Assembly: GCF_949628215.1 (NCBI RefSeq)
Contig: NC_134278.1
Span: 110,093,277-110,157,276 of the forward strand
Reading direction: 5' to 3'
Length of the DNA: 64,000 nt
DNA from: Phalacrocorax aristotelis
Lineage: Eukaryota > Chordata > Aves > Suliformes > Phalacrocoracidae
The notes under the pieces are model-generated. The model made no database searches. It worked only from the letters and a program-made list of their open reading frames with translations, and had not been told where the DNA came from. Both the position numbers and the translations under genes were made by a program. Position 1 is the stretch's first letter, and the number at the start of each line of letters is the position of its first letter. Positions 45,001 through 59,769 of the stretch are shown piece by piece.

Positions 45001-46935
45001 GCTGGAAAATGTTGCATAGTTTCCTGAAGACATAGTGTCTGGATTTAGCTACCGTTAGAAAACATCCTCTCACCATCTTTAGAACTGTGTTTGTGCTAAT
45101 TTTACATATAGAAATTCCTGTCTCTGCAAAAAGTTTTATACTGGAAAAATTCAGGGTTTTTTTAACGTGTGTGTGCTTCCCCCCAATAAATGAGCTAGCA
45201 ATTTGAAGAATATTTTTGCCTCTTCATATAATATTTTTCATGAAAATAAGAGAGAAGGATTTTTCTTAAATTTCAGGTCCACATTGGTTTTTTTTTTTTT
45301 TTTTGAAAGAGCATATCAAGGAAAAAGAAATTAATTATTTTTCTCCTTTTAGTTGTCACTTCTTTTTTTCAGATTTTATTAATTTTAAAATTATGCTTAT
45401 TTGAAACTGGTAATCTTGTAACTTCTTTTTCTTTTTATTTGCATTTAAGAAATTGTAAAGATCTACTTTAAAACAAAGAACTTTTCCTTCTTTCTTCCTT
45501 CCTCTCAAATAACTAGAATGAGACGGGTGTCTTCTTTCCTGGTAGTAGTATATAAGGATGAGTTCAGAGAGCTGCTTGTTTCTTCGGAGCTCTTGCGGCA
45601 TGACTCGAAGATATCTGAGCTCTTCTATGGAGAGATTGTGGCTGCTATGCTACTTCTATGCCTGGAAGGATAGACACCATCAAGCTACCTGGTGAAAAGG
45701 GTAGGACAGCATCCTAATCCTTAAAGCAGCAGAGGTGCTCCTGTATTTCATGTAACATTGCCTAGAATCACCAAGGGAGCAGACGGCATTTTTCAGGTGC
45801 TACCATGGAAGTTGCCCCCTTTTTTTAGAGGAAACATCTTGTTTTCTGTGGTGAAAAGCATACCAACTTGAATATGCTTCCTCCTCTCCGTGCCTCAGTA
45901 GGTATTCTCACCTGAAGAAACTGCCACTTGTTGTCTGCTGAGCCTTCTCTCATTTCACCGGTGTGGCAGTTTGAAATTGTTTACCATGTCAGAACCTCAC
46001 ACCCTCTTGAAAAAGTCTTCAACAAAAAATAAATTGACAGGAAGAGTGTTTGGATAGCAATGATACATGTCATTTTGAATGAAATAACGTATTTATGATA
46101 CCTACAATTTACTATTCACTATGCAGCTTCCTTTTAAATAAAACATTTCATGATAAAGGTTAAGAAAAGCCAGCTGTTTCCTTCCATCCCTACTCCCCCT
46201 CCCCATCCAATTCACTTCACTGATTCGGTTTACAGCATCATCCCGAGCAGTCACATTGACAAAACTGGAATAAAGCTTATGGAATGGAGCAGAAAATAAG
46301 TATATGGGGAGAAGCAGGTACCTTTTAAATTATTCTTGGTACCAGAATTGTTTTTATGGAACTGTTCTCTCATGGAGCATCAGTGATTTCTCTGTTTTAG
46401 AGTGCTGTCCCTGCCATCTTCTGCTTTTCCCCACTCACTAAAATCTTCTGTTTATGAGGAGCCTAGATGTGAAAAGAATAATCGTAACTGTGATCAGTGA
46501 TCTGTTTCCTCTCAAGGTTTGGTTGTTCTTTGTGGTTTTTTTTTTTGTTTTTTTTTTTTTTTAATACTACGTATTCCAACATAACCTAACTCAGTGCCTG
46601 TACTTTGAAACATGGCACCAGCTCAGAGGAGTAGGAGTTGAGGGAGACCAGCTGAGCTCTTCTGAGTACACTCTTTCTTCCTTGATATGTTGGAAGTTTT
46701 TGTAATAATTTGTAATTTGTAATAATTGATTCTCCTGCTCACAATATTCCAGTGAAAACCTTTTGGTAAAAATATATGAATATGTTAGAGCAACTGCAGT
46801 TTTCTGTATTGCTGAGTAGTGTTTTGTACATTGGCACGCTGATTAGCTGAGTTTTTGCGTCACATCTGTTGTCTTAATCTGTATAAAAATTGTTGGCATG
46901 TTTCTAAGAGTACTACTCATGCTGGTCTGACTTTA

Positions 46936-46979
46936 TGCACTGGTGTTGACCTTCTAATGCATGGGTGTTGACCTTCTGA
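46936..46979. repeat. 22-base tandem duplication
   Basis: Two adjacent 22-base units, each containing GGTGTTGACCTTCT (46942-46955 and 46964-46977), differ at three positions. Looks like a recent local duplication. Confidence 0.85.
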
Positions 46980-49900
46980 GCAATCTGAAGCATTTTTGAA
47001 AGTATTCCATGTATTCTAAATGGATTATCATGAGAACTTGGATCTTTCAATTTAAATTAATTAAAATAATTTGAAGATAGGGCATAACACCTTAAATTAG
47101 ATTGGTAGAAGAAGAGTGTGAATTATTTGAATTCATTTCATGGATTTTACTTTTACATTAGATAACTTACCTCAATCACCTTTTTAATTGAGATAGGGTA
47201 GGATGACAATGGTAAGCATCCATTTAAGATGTACTATGTTATTAATTAAGCTTAGTCTTTTGTTGCATTGTAGAGTTTTCTCTTAGAATATTTCAAATTT
47301 GAGCATAATTAAAATAAATAGTTTCAAATTAATTTTGTTTAGCTTGCTGTGCAGTAGGTTGTTGCAGTTTGGAACTTGCATGTTTCATTGTAATAATTCT
47401 TTTTGTTTTCACCATTCCTTTTACCTGCCATGTTCTAGCCATACTGTCAGTGCTGCTCTTCACAGAAGTATAGGCATGAGGTGTAAAACATGTTCAGGAA
47501 ATGCCATGCTTGGAGTACATCCTTGAGTAGCTACCTTTTGGTCAATACCACACAAAGTTGCTGGTGAGATCTGACTTACATGTCAGATGTGCCATTTCTC
47601 TGATTGTAATACAGTCTCATCAGTGGCTGTAGTGTGGAGGTAGCAAGGACAGTCCCTGTTCTTTGTTTTCTCTGTACAAATGTAACTCCAGAGTCAGTTT
47701 TCTTGATCAGCTCTGCACCTATCTTAACCAAATTTTATTTAGGCTTTGTCAAAAGACTTTCTAAAGTTTTGATGTAAGACATCTACTGCTGCAGCCTTAT
47801 ATACAAGCTTCTTGTCTTGTTGCTCTGGTGAATAGTTTTTTAATTACAGGTTTTAATTTATTTTTTTGTTGTTATACTTTATCATGAAATATGCAACAAA
47901 AGAATGAAAGACATGAATCTTTTTTAGTTTTTAATTATGTGAAGATGAGGGAGAGGATGAGTTGAATGAAATATTATACTTAATTATAGAATGCATTATT
48001 GTCTTCTGTACTGAAAGTCACCTGATGATTTTCTGTCTTAAAATTTTATTCAGTTCCTGAAAGCCATTGTTTTAATAATTTGAAATACAGATGTATCATA
48101 TCTAAGCTTCTATGTATAATTTTGTCTTGTAGTTCTTTGCTCTCCTGGAGAACTCTAGCTACACTGAGCTGTGTATTGGTTTTGTGATGTGTTTGGTAGT
48201 CTAGCAAAGATTAGAATAGGATTGTAATAGCCCTCTACCCTAGTACTCTCTACCTCCCACCTTCCGACACGGTAAATGTGACAGAATGTAATGTGACAGG
48301 GGCTTTTTTTGCTAATTTGGGAGTACTCATATGTGTTTGTGCTTCTTGCACCTGAGAAATGGAATTCTACAGGTCATATTCAGGACTAAAAAGAAAGTAA
48401 TTCGAGCCTGTTATACTTTTGAACATCAACTCCTTGTTTAGTGATATTTTTTGTGGAAGTGTGACCTGTGCTTTGTGAATTAAATTTTCATTCTTTCCAT
48501 CCACGCTAGTGCTGGCTGAATGTGCATTTCACGATCTAGATTTTTTTTTCCAATTCAATGTCTAGGTTTTCCTTTTTATTTAGGCCATTTCTGATATTTT
48601 AAGGTAGTGTTTTTTACCCTTGTTTAAATGTGTGTTTTATATCAGCTCAGAAGAGGGTAAGTATCGCATGATACTCTCAAAAGCGCTTTTTTGGTGTTAA
48701 CAGATCTGTGCAATGTCACATCTGTGAAATAAATATTAGATCCATTTTGCAGGTAGGAACTCTCGTAAGCCTCTGGATTGATTTGTTACAGAGCTGCTCT
48801 TGAGGTAGAAATGGGAGACAGAACCAAGACAAGTTAAAGTGGTGGTATGTTGAGGGCCACTAGGAGACCTGACTTCTAACCTCTCCCACATATAGTTTTA
48901 TTGTAGGCTCTTTGTTAAATTGTGCAGTGCTACATTTTCAGGAGTGCCTGCTCATTTTAAATGCCTCCCATTTGGGTTGCCTAAAGTGAAGGACTTAGAG
49001 CTGTGTCGGAAAAGAGATTTGGGCATTGCTGAACTGAACTTCAGATGCCATGACAATAAAATTTAATCCTTCTTCACTGAAGGAGGTGTTTCTGCACATG
49101 TAGTGACATGGGCTGGAATTTACCGCAGGTGGCACTCCAAGATTTGTGTGTCATTAACTCTCTCCATCTTTGGAGTTTCAGTTCAAACTGATGCATTCAG
49201 AATCTTAAATCTTTTCCTTTATTTAGATGCTTCAACTGTGCCCGACAAAAAGTATGGAAGGAATAACTTTTTTCTTTTTTTTTTCCTTTTTTTTTTTACC
49301 CTCCCATGTGGCAGCTGCAGATTTTATGTAGAATTTATTTGTTTTCAGACACAAGTCTAGTGGTTATAAGAGTCACCAGGTGGCTTCATGGAAGTAGGGG
49401 AGGCCAGCACACCTGAATTAGCAAAGGGAATGGGCTTAGAGCTTTTATGTGCTCATTTGCTGGAACTGCTTTTGGACAGTAAGACAAGAAACAATATTAC
49501 TGAATGTATTGGGTAATCCCTCGTGACAGTATGCCAGGAAAAAGTTCCACTGCACTCTGCCAGTAGATATGATTTTAGAATGTGAAAAGACCATCTTTAT
49601 GCATGCCTCACTGTAAGCATGTACCCAGTTCCATGAACTTTACCTGTTCACACAGCTAAAACACTCTATACTCTTAAGCCATTTTATGAATCAGCACTCT
49701 AGTATAAATTCTGCCAGGCTAGAAATACTGGAATGCCTTTGCAATAAAAGATATGATGGCTAAGCAGCTTGTATACGGGGTCCTTTTTTGCTGTATATTG
49801 GTTCTCATTTTGAAATTGTGGCAATTTGAGCCAATTCGTAGATTTATTTTTTATTTAATTGGATGTTCCCAAAGCAGAAAATATTATTTCCTTTTGTTTC

Positions 49901-52079
49901 CTTTAGACTCTGCTAAAAATGAGCTTAGCCAGGTAAACCAAGTCTTTTTATTACTACTAAGAATTAATTTTATAATTTTGTCAACAACCATAATCCGCTT
50001 TTAAAATCATGCATTAAATTTTCTGTTGAAAACTAATACAAATTCCCTATGAGGAATGGGTGTTCATCTCCTGTGAGAGAGGCTTAGTTACAGGTGAATC
50101 TGAGTGAATTCTAACATTATTTTCTAGGTTAAAGAGGAAGATGTTTTAATCATAGTTTGTCTGAGAAAATATTTTTATGTGGGTGGTTTTCGATTGGTTG
50201 GTTTTGGTTGGACTAGTGCACTTACTTAGTAAGCAGCAGTGAACTATCGGCATTTATGAACTCTAATGTTTTTCTCTTTGACCACTTAGTAGGCATTGCT
50301 TTCATGGGTGGGGGTGCGAATTAATAACAAGGGCTGGTTTTGTTGCCTCTGTTTTTAGTTCAATAATAATCTTTGAAAAAGGTTGAAAATCCATGGGTCT
50401 AAGGTATGAGATGAAGGTTATGCTTTTTGTTTCAGTTTGTTTGGGGTTTTTTTTGGTGGTAAGACATTTGTCACTTTCTTGATCTCTATTTAGGTTTGGT
50501 AAAACACAGTTTACATTGTTTTTTGAAACAAAACTCTGATATATAGCTGTCAAGTTAAAGGATTTATGAAGGAGCAAATGCACACAGCAATTTAATTATC
50601 CTTTGCTGTATGTAGGCACACTCTTAGCAAATGTTGAGACTTTTCTTATGAAGAAGCAGACTTTTTACTTAGTATAAAAGTTGGGCATTAAAATTAGAAC
50701 AGCTTTGTAAGCCTTGACTTAAAAGTAATAACATTTAAATGGTAGTAGTATCAAAAGGCAACATCCTCCGATGATTTTAAGCTACCTTTTGAAGATGTAT
50801 AGCTACTCAGGAAGGCAGTAGAACCAACAAAATGCTTAAAGATACACAGGAATGAAATGGTCATGCAGGTTTGGCATTTAAAAGCGAGGATCTCCCATCT
50901 AGTTTCTAAATGGACAGTAAAACATACTGTCTTTGAATTTATCATAACTTTAAGGAAAAAAACCCGCAGGTATACACTAAGAAACTAGAATCATGAATCA
51001 AGGGAGCGACAGACAGCTTTTGGAAGCTCTCCAAATAATACCTGCTAAATGTTTGCTCAGCTAAGCTTCCTGTTGAATTCTTTTCCTTATTTTCAAAGCA
51101 CCTGTTAAAAAGAAGTATTTATCCTTCCCATTCCCATTGAATTTTCCAGTTCCACAATTAGAAACATGCTGTCATATCTAGCATTGAAAAAAGTTAAATT
51201 ATAGTGGTGATATTAAATACATATTCAAGATCAACTACTTAGCAGATACTTTGTTCATTGCAATCTTTTTTTCTGATAAATGCTTTACAATGTAAATGTT
51301 TGCATAATGTAGCAGCTGCATGCATGTCTTCTGTATTAACCTCCAGAAGTTATAATAACTCACACTTTCCTTTGGCAGGCAAAAGTAATTATGATAACAA
51401 TCAACATATATAATACAGAATTCCAAATATTTAGTTTTCTTGACAGTACATACAACACAACAATATAGATGATTTCAAATGAAAATTGATAGAGATAATC
51501 TAAGTGCTTTAAATCTGCTGTGATTCTCATTATTTCAAATATGTATTTCCTCATAATTACTATAGCATTTTCTTTTGAGGATTCTATTTATGTGCTCTTC
51601 AGAAAATGATATGGTAAATATTTGGTATTAAGGTACACAGCCACATGTTTTACTGTTTGTTAGGGTAAATGACAGCCTAACAGAAGGGGAAGATGTTATG
51701 CCAGATAGTTCTGCAAGGCTGATCTAGAATCAGACTGAACTGCTGATGAGTGAGAACAATTAATGAAAATTCTGTGTTTTCATATATCGTGTCTTTGCTT
51801 TTTTTTTTAAGAATAAGCAGATTTGTCTAAGTTTGGCATTTAAAGGGCTCTGTACAACTGCTGTAAAAATTGAGCCTGAACTATCAAAAACAAATAGGCA
51901 GAATCCTGAAAATGATGACGCCAATTATACCATTTAAGATCCTTTTACAAATCTGAGCATATAAATATAGGGATTTGATTTGTAATTGCAAAATGTTTCT
52001 TATTCCAAAATGAGAAATAGACATGTACCGATCAGAAAGTTTATCCTGTGATTTTTAAGTAAATCAGTTTAATTGACGT

Positions 52080-52205
52080 GGACTTTTTAAATGTGTGTGT
52101 ATTCATATAAATGTATATAGAGGTGCGTGTATATATATAGAGGTGTGTGTACATGTCTGTATATAATTATTATACATATACTTTTTTTTCCCACATTATA
52201 TATAT
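52080..52205. repeat. TG/TA microsatellite with repeated TATAGAGGTG units
   Basis: Alternating GTGTGTGTAT and TATATATAGAGGTG(C/T)GTGT segments. A low-complexity block inside CAMKMT intron 3. Similar TA-rich sequence with a duplicated TTTGTAGATTTTGTA motif follows at about 52800-52920. Confidence 0.8.
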
Positions 52206-55200
52206 GGAAGAAGAAAACCTGTTTCCTTAACAGGGTTTTTTTAGTAAGATGTTGTCAAAGATTTATTTTACCTGACAGTTTACTTATAGCCTGCCTAAAA
52301 TAAGATCTTATTGGTGACATATTGTAAGATGATGAAACTAGAACTTCAGTGTGCCATCTTTCCCCAAATGTTTGAAAGCATTGTCAGCTTTTGAATTAGT
52401 GTCATATTTTTTCGATTGTTTTTAGTACAAGTCAAATTTGACTTGCCTTAGTAACATAAAAAATCTCATTGTCTTCAGCAGGTCTTGTCAAATGAGTGAG
52501 AAACATTGTCTTCTCTCTAAAATTGATTACAAAAAACCCCAAAATATTTTAATTTGAATGAGGTGAGAATCTGGTAAGTATTGAATTTTGTCAGTGCTGA
52601 ATAATAAGGGACCTGATAATTGCAAGTTGGCATAGATATGAGTAGCAAATTTTACTCTTCCTCCTCTTTTTGAATTGGGAATTTGAATGTTAGGATAGCA
52701 TAGAAGCAGACAACAAAACAAATTGAGTACTTGATATTCCAAAAGTACCCTTCCAAAAAAGAATACTGAAGTAATACAGCTAATGCTTTATATGTATTAT
52801 TAATTTCATATTAATATATTTAATATTTTGTAGATTTTGTAGATACATATTTAATAATTTGTATGTATATATATCATAATTTGTAGATTTTGTAAATTTC
52901 ATTCATGTATATTTATATACTGTGAGGTATATTATGTGGCAGTATTTAGGTACATGTCACTTCCTAAGGCATACGTGCAAGACAGCTGTGCTAAGGGTAT
53001 AGTGGCATTTCCAAACTAATTTTGTGATTTCCTAAATCAAGTATTTTATTTTACAACCTTGATCTGACTTTAATGGAAATGCTTGCTGTAATTTTGTATA
53101 CAAATTTGTGCTGTAACAATTCTATGCACAGACTTCGGATCACAAAACCAAACATCCTTCATGCCGTGAAGTAGCACTTGCTGAGATAACTGGCATGCTT
53201 TTGCAGAAAATGTACCCAGAAACAATCATGTTTTTTTGAAAGTATTATACATCTTCATATGCATGTGTAACCCTTACACTCTGAATCATCCTGTGATTCA
53301 TAATGCTGTTATGTTTTAAGAAATATATATATTTCTATTTTGAAGTGCATTACTAGTGCATGGTGCTCAAATTGCATACAGTAGTATAGCAGTTGGTGGT
53401 AGATTTCAGTATCCCTGCGTGAGTCCAAAAAATATATAAAATTAAGCTTGTGTTGTTTTAGGAAGCATCTAGTTTTTGTACCTTTTGTTACAAAGTTGCA
53501 AAAACTTATGGTTAGAAAAAAAATTGTCACTCTTCTAACTGTTGACATTCATGTAAGAGTCAAATTCTAAAGAGTAGCAAAACGTAATGTTGCTATCTGT
53601 TTTCCTCAAGACCTACCTAGCCTCAAAGTGTGCATGGGTTGTATATTACACTTGAGAAAAAAAATGTATGTACAACCTATGCCATCTCTCTAAGAGGCAT
53701 GAAATCCAAATATTTAAAACCCCACCTTGCTAGCACATTCGGTACGTGTTGCTGGCACTGTAAGCACTTTCGATTTATTGTATCTAGTGTAAATGTGGTC
53801 AGTTTAACAAACTTTTAGTTTGTTGTTGTGAATAGTCATATAAACACTGTTTCTCTCGTGATCAAAGTTAGACTTCATTGTTGCACAGAGCCTTAATTTA
53901 GTAAGCTTTTGATAAAGGGATGTTCTTAATTTGGAATAGGTATGTAATGAATACTAGGAGCTGGTAAACAATAGCAGGGAATTTTAAACAAGTGTTGACT
54001 GAGAACTTTAGAAATCCTTATTGTCCTTATATCTACTTTGAAAGTTACTTTATTCAGTTTTCTGACACAAAGACATCCACCCCTATTGTGAAACCGAACC
54101 CGAAAGCCAAGTATTGATTTTTTTTGTTGTGTACATTGATTGTATATTGAACATAGAATCAACCTAAATATTATATAAACAGACCTTCTACAAGATCACA
54201 GAACATAAACTGTCTCGAAACTGCGTGTGTATAGATAATAGCATACACCAAGTATACACCAATCTGAAGTTTAGCAAATGCAGTTTGAACCACTTGTGGC
54301 AAGTACCAGTCTATTTTACAATATATATGCCAGGGTCTTAAACTCACCGCTGGGCCAAGCTAAAAAGGTAACGTTTGATTGTGATATTACTGCAAGACAA
54401 ATGGTAGCATGCTACTCTGCTTGAAAACATAATGGCTTTATACTATAACCTTTAACCCTGAAATGATGCTTGAGTGGACCTTAACTCCTAAGTGAACATG
54501 CCTGAGTAAATAAAACTGCGGTTTCACATAACAGAGAGATAAATTTTTTAGATCCTTTGCTGATTATATTGTGTGAAGGTCAATCTTCTGCCCCATTTCT
54601 GAAAGTCGGGTCAGAATAGAGATTTTAGGGTCATTTCTTCAAGTATCTAAGCCATTACAATGCACTAATAGGCCCTGATAGCTCATTTTATAAGTTCTTA
54701 GCATTAAGCTGGACATTGTTTGGACTCATTTCAAATCCCGCATGTACCCTGCAGGGTTAATTAACATCTTTTTAAATGGATGTCTTTTAGTTATTTGGAA
54801 TTAAAGTGCTTTCATTTAGTTTGTCACTATTTACTATCGTTTACCATATGTAAAGACACAGAAAATTTATATTCATTTAACTCAAGATCTGTGTATTGTT
54901 TTGAAATTGAACTGTTGATTTTTTTTTTTTTTGTCATTTAAACATATCAGGAGTGTAGCATGAAACATGCAGTGGTAGACACAGTTGAATAGCAGAACAA
55001 AGTCATCCGGAGTGGAAAATTTTACTTATCCATTCCACCTATTTTTTGCACAGTGGAAGTTCAGATTATTGTCCCCTTCTATGTTACTTATGTCAGTGTT
55101 ATGAATATTCTTTAAAGGATGCTGAGATCAATTAATTAACAATTCAATTAGAATGATAAAGCAAACATGTAATTAGGCAGCACATTTCAGTTTTCCACCG

Positions 55201-55857
55201 AGGTAAACAGAAGCATATCAAAAATGACATAATGAATTCAAATTAAAATAACTCTTTTTTGAGAACATTTGAACACAAAAGATCTGAAAATAGTATAGAA
55301 TGGCATTTGAAATCGTAAAAGTAATCTCGCCTTCAAGAGCGTGCTTCAAACTTAACATGTACTTGTTTCAGAAAATGTCTTTTTTAGCAGATCTTCAAGA
55401 GTAGTTAGCAGTTGTTTGGAAACAGTCTCGGCACCACCTCTTCCAGCCTTGTGTTTGGACTAATATAAAACCTTAATTGTGCTGCTAGCAGTAGCTCTCT
55501 GATATGTAGGTATTCAGGATGCAGATTGAATTTGTGCTGCTCATCAGCAGGTAAATTGATCACTCTATGCATCTGGAATGTTCTGTCACAGTGTGGTTCC
55601 TTTTAGATCTTGTGAAAAAGTATTTAGAAAGGTAGTTGGTATGTATATGTTCTGTGCTGTGAATTCACAGAGCTATTGCATACAACTACAATGTATCTGT
55701 AGTTACATTGAGGAGGAGAAAGCAGTAACAGTGGTGTACAGAGCAGCTTATCCATAAAGGTGCAAGTACATAGTCGAAGAGGGTTTTTTTGAAGGAATGT
55801 GGATTAATGCAGGTGAGGACTATACATGTGAAACTCAAGTCTGTGCTTTGTCTTGCC

Positions 55858-55885
55858 ATGGAATCATAGAATGATTTGGGCATGG
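55858..55885 (-). mobile_element. Possible tiny CR1 3'-end remnant
   Basis: GGAATCATAGAATGATTTGGG has the avian CR1 3' terminus in minus orientation, but the similarity stops after about 22-25 bases. It could be a severely truncated copy or chance. Confidence 0.3.
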
Positions 55886-58800
55886 TTTAAAAATTTGTTA
55901 GTTAAGCACGTTCTAAAAAAGAATAGGAAAGCAACCTCCAGAACATATTAGTGCTTCTCTACTCAATTAACTTTAGCTTTGAGATAATTGACTACTGATC
56001 TGTTGAGAAACACGTCTAAGTTATGGTGTTTGTAAATGGTAAGCTGGACACTTCTGGTATTATCCCACCATACACTATGCTGATCTAGCAGCTTGCTGCT
56101 GCTTAAAGGAGGTAGTCCTGTTTTATCTCCTGTTTTATCTCTTGTGTCCTCCCAGTGCTTGATCATCTACTCCCATTGCTACGCCTTACTTAGGCTCTAA
56201 AGCTTTTGATACCAGTCAGTTGGATCCATTGGTTGATCTAGTGAAAAAATAGCTGACCTTGAGAATGATTGTTGTGTTTGGTTTGGGTATTTTTTCAGAT
56301 TAACAAACCCATCTCACACTCTATATATCCTCCTTATCACGAGATCTGACACAAAGAAGGTCACCGTTTATGTCAGAAGAGGGAGGAACTGCTTATTTCA
56401 GTTGCTGAGTTGGTTAGACTGAAGTAGGTATAGTGTGAAAGCACATCTAGGATAGATGTTTGTTCTGGAACAGAGTTTTCTTATTTCCTTTAGGCTGGAT
56501 ACTACCTCACTTAACAGGATGAAGACATTAACTAACTTATTAAAAGCAAGCTATTTGATCTTCTTTAGCTTTTTAGGTCTAACTGTATAAAAGGGCACTA
56601 AAGCATATCCTTATTTGTCATTATGAGAGGTAAATGTAGCTATGAGTAAATAAAGGCAGCAAGTTTGTGTGGTAAGAATAGAATTATATTTTTATATGGT
56701 CACTTTGCAGAGTAACACTGCAGTTTAATTTCTTCCAAAGCAAGAAAATTAATAGGTCAAGAGGGGAACAGCTAACTTCCCGAAAAGACTGAGATCAGAG
56801 CATGTAGGCCTTTACAAAAGTCTTTTATTGTTCTCTGTACTCCCCATCTTAATATTCAAGGAACAAGAGCTAAGAAAATATTATGTACGCATGTTCAGTA
56901 TTTTTCAAAATGAGAATCTTGGCTGTTGCCAGTTTAGGGCACAATGGACACTGATTGCCTAAAAATTTATTTTAATAATTCAGCCTTTTAGCTTGAGGTT
57001 TAGGGCAAAGTGTTTTGAAACCATTACGTTCCTTTTCATTTGTTGTATAACCTAAAATGGATAAACTAATTTGTGCTTTGGGGGGATGTAAATTAAGGTA
57101 TACTTTGTGTCTGGGATGAGGTATGGGACAATAAGTTTAAATCTGTAAGTATTTGAAATTATTGTACTTATAAATCCCTGAAAATATGTCTTTAAAATAA
57201 TTAAAAAAAGAATTCTGGCCATTGCTACTCTATCAAATGCCTCATAGACACCTTCAAAAAATCACCCTCTTTACATGTAAACTCTGTCTTTTAGCATGAC
57301 CATGCAATGAACATTCAAGAAAGAGTAGTTTATAACTGATTAAACATTTGTAGTCTTTCCTTCCTACTTTCCCCCACAGAATCAGAGTCTGGTAAATGCA
57401 GAGTTGTGGACTCTTGACATTTCTGTATTTCATTGCTCTTAATATATCTATCATTTTCATACTCTGTGTTTAGTCGTTTCTATTCCCTGCTCTTCCCAGA
57501 CTTCCATGATCTTTCCCACCACTCCCACCCCCAAACAGTGGAGAGAAAGGCTTGAGGTGCATTATTGCACTGGTAATTACTTTGGTGTTAGGAAGTCTTC
57601 TCATTATACCAAAGGCTCAATGTTTGTATCCATTCTTAAAGTGCCATAGGTAATCATTATCCTGTATGTTTCAATTTAAAGAATTCATTGTGGTCAGATT
57701 AACTTTAATTCTCCCCACTTCTCCCTCCACCCACCCAAATGGGGCTTGGAGGGTCTCCACTTCTCTCAGGTGTGTGAGCCCTGGCATTGTTCTCTTTGTT
57801 GACTCTGAACAAAGGTGTTACAGAATTGCAAACTTTTGAGTCAGGTACTAATGTTTGTTTGCTGGGTTTCAGAAGAGGCTATTTATTTTAGCAGGCAATT
57901 TTCATGTGCGACAAGGTGAAATGTTGAGAAGGCAGCCCCTCATCAGTGGACAAACAATTCCTAAGAATTTAGCTAATGGCCCCCCTTCAGTGCAGAGAAT
58001 AGATGGCAACAATTGTACTTGCAAACTAAACCAAGAACTACTTGTTTCGCTGCTAGGTGTTAATGCAAATTTGTTCTTCAGCTCATTCAACCCTAGGGCT
58101 ACTATCCTTTGATTTAATTAAATGTAATTGGTTACATTGCTCCTCCCAGGCCCCTGAGGTGTTTTTGTTTATTGCTCACTCTTCGCAATAATGCTTCAAT
58201 TCAAGGCACAAAATGCTCGATAAATAAGAGCTCTTTATCCTGTGTTGGATTTGCAGGGAGATTATTCTCCTCAAATAGTTTGGGTTTACTGTTAAAAGTG
58301 AATGACTAGCGAAATAAACTCATTGGGTGGCAAACCTAGCATATCCAGAAGCAAGGAAATAAGAAGGGTAAATCAGATGAGATTAGAACAAGAAATGAAG
58401 CTGTAATGTTAAATTAGTAAGGGATTGCAACTGGTGTTGTAAGAACCAATGACACTTTTAAATGATGCTTCAATTAACAGGATTGCTGTTGATGCACTAA
58501 TATATTTTGCAGGTTGCTTTTTCAAATTTATGATTCCATCACTTGTGTATTTTTATTAACGTAAGGTAATATTTTAAATAAAAAATGCATCAGGTAGCAA
58601 AAATTGACCTTAGGAAAATATTTAGCATGTTTTTCCAACTGGCAATAATATAATATTTCGTCTGGATAATTACATTATTCCATTCTGGATTTAAAAATTT
58701 AAAATAGTTAAGTGCTTCTTTAAAAGGGAGGTGTTATTCTATTTACAGCTAACTTGTTATCGGTATGTAAGTGCATATGGAGTGTATATCATTGTTTAGA

Positions 58801-59769
58801 GATGGCATATTTGATGGCCTTAACAATTTATATTGTGAAAGTCCCTCTGCTACTGTCCTAAAGATAACTTTGAAAATTTTAGATTTATCGGTATCTTAAC
58901 TTTCAGCATTTAAACACTCTTGCATCCAAGTGGTCCTCTTTCCTCTCCACAGTGCTCAGAGAAAAGGCATCTTATAATCCATAGTACTTCTGGCTTTATT
59001 CAGGCTTTGCTTTCTCTCTTGAGGACAGATATATGGGATGTGACTTATTAACGCACCTGGCTCTGTGGGCATTAACATCACAGGATCACTCGTAGTAGCT
59101 GGTGGAAAAGAATGAAAATCCATAATAGTTCGAGTTTGATTTCACAAACATTTTTAAGCCCATCTAAAATGGCTCTGCTGCCGAAGGGGAAAACTGCCCT
59201 TCGTATCCTTCCCCCAGACTCTCATTTCCATTCTGCCCCATCACCAGGCTCAGGCAGTAAAAGAATATGAACAGCAAGTGAAGAGGCAGGACTAAAAGTT
59301 TAGGTCAAGGGGGATGGCAGAACTAAACACTTCAGGCAGCATTGCTGATGTAATCATGCTCATGTCCTTCTATTTCTTGGCTGTTTCATGTTCTCACTTA
59401 GGTCTTATCCTGTGATGAGGCTGCTCAGGGAGCTCTTTCTGGAGAGCCAGTACAAGCTGGAGGGTGGACCTTCCCCCTCAATGTTATGTGTAGAGTTGTG
59501 CCTTCTGGTAGCACTGGGCATTTCAGTGATACTCGTAAGGAGTTGTCTTTTTTTTAATGGTACCTTAAATTTCCCATGTGTGTGTAACCAGGGTGATGGA
59601 ATTAACCAACCATGGATGTTGCTATACTCCTTGTACAGCCCTATCCAACTGGACATTAAGTCTGGGGACATGGAGTATACAAATCAGTGTACTTGTTGAT
59701 CTGTATTTTAGTCTCTAGGTAATAATTAATGTGAACGAAACAATAGACAATGTGTTTCTGTCAGAAGAG

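Noticed and set aside
45518..45673. Two overlapping short plus-strand frames (52 codons and a similar one in another phase)
   Set aside because: Both open at once, no start context or splice signal, no recognised protein.
52321..52400. Possible C/D-box snoRNA start (AGATGATGAAAC)
   Set aside because: No D box (CTGA) or terminal stem at the right distance.
59388..59699. 103-codon plus-strand frame just upstream of the LTR
   Set aside because: No retroviral or other family motif; an 88-codon minus frame overlaps it, as expected by chance.
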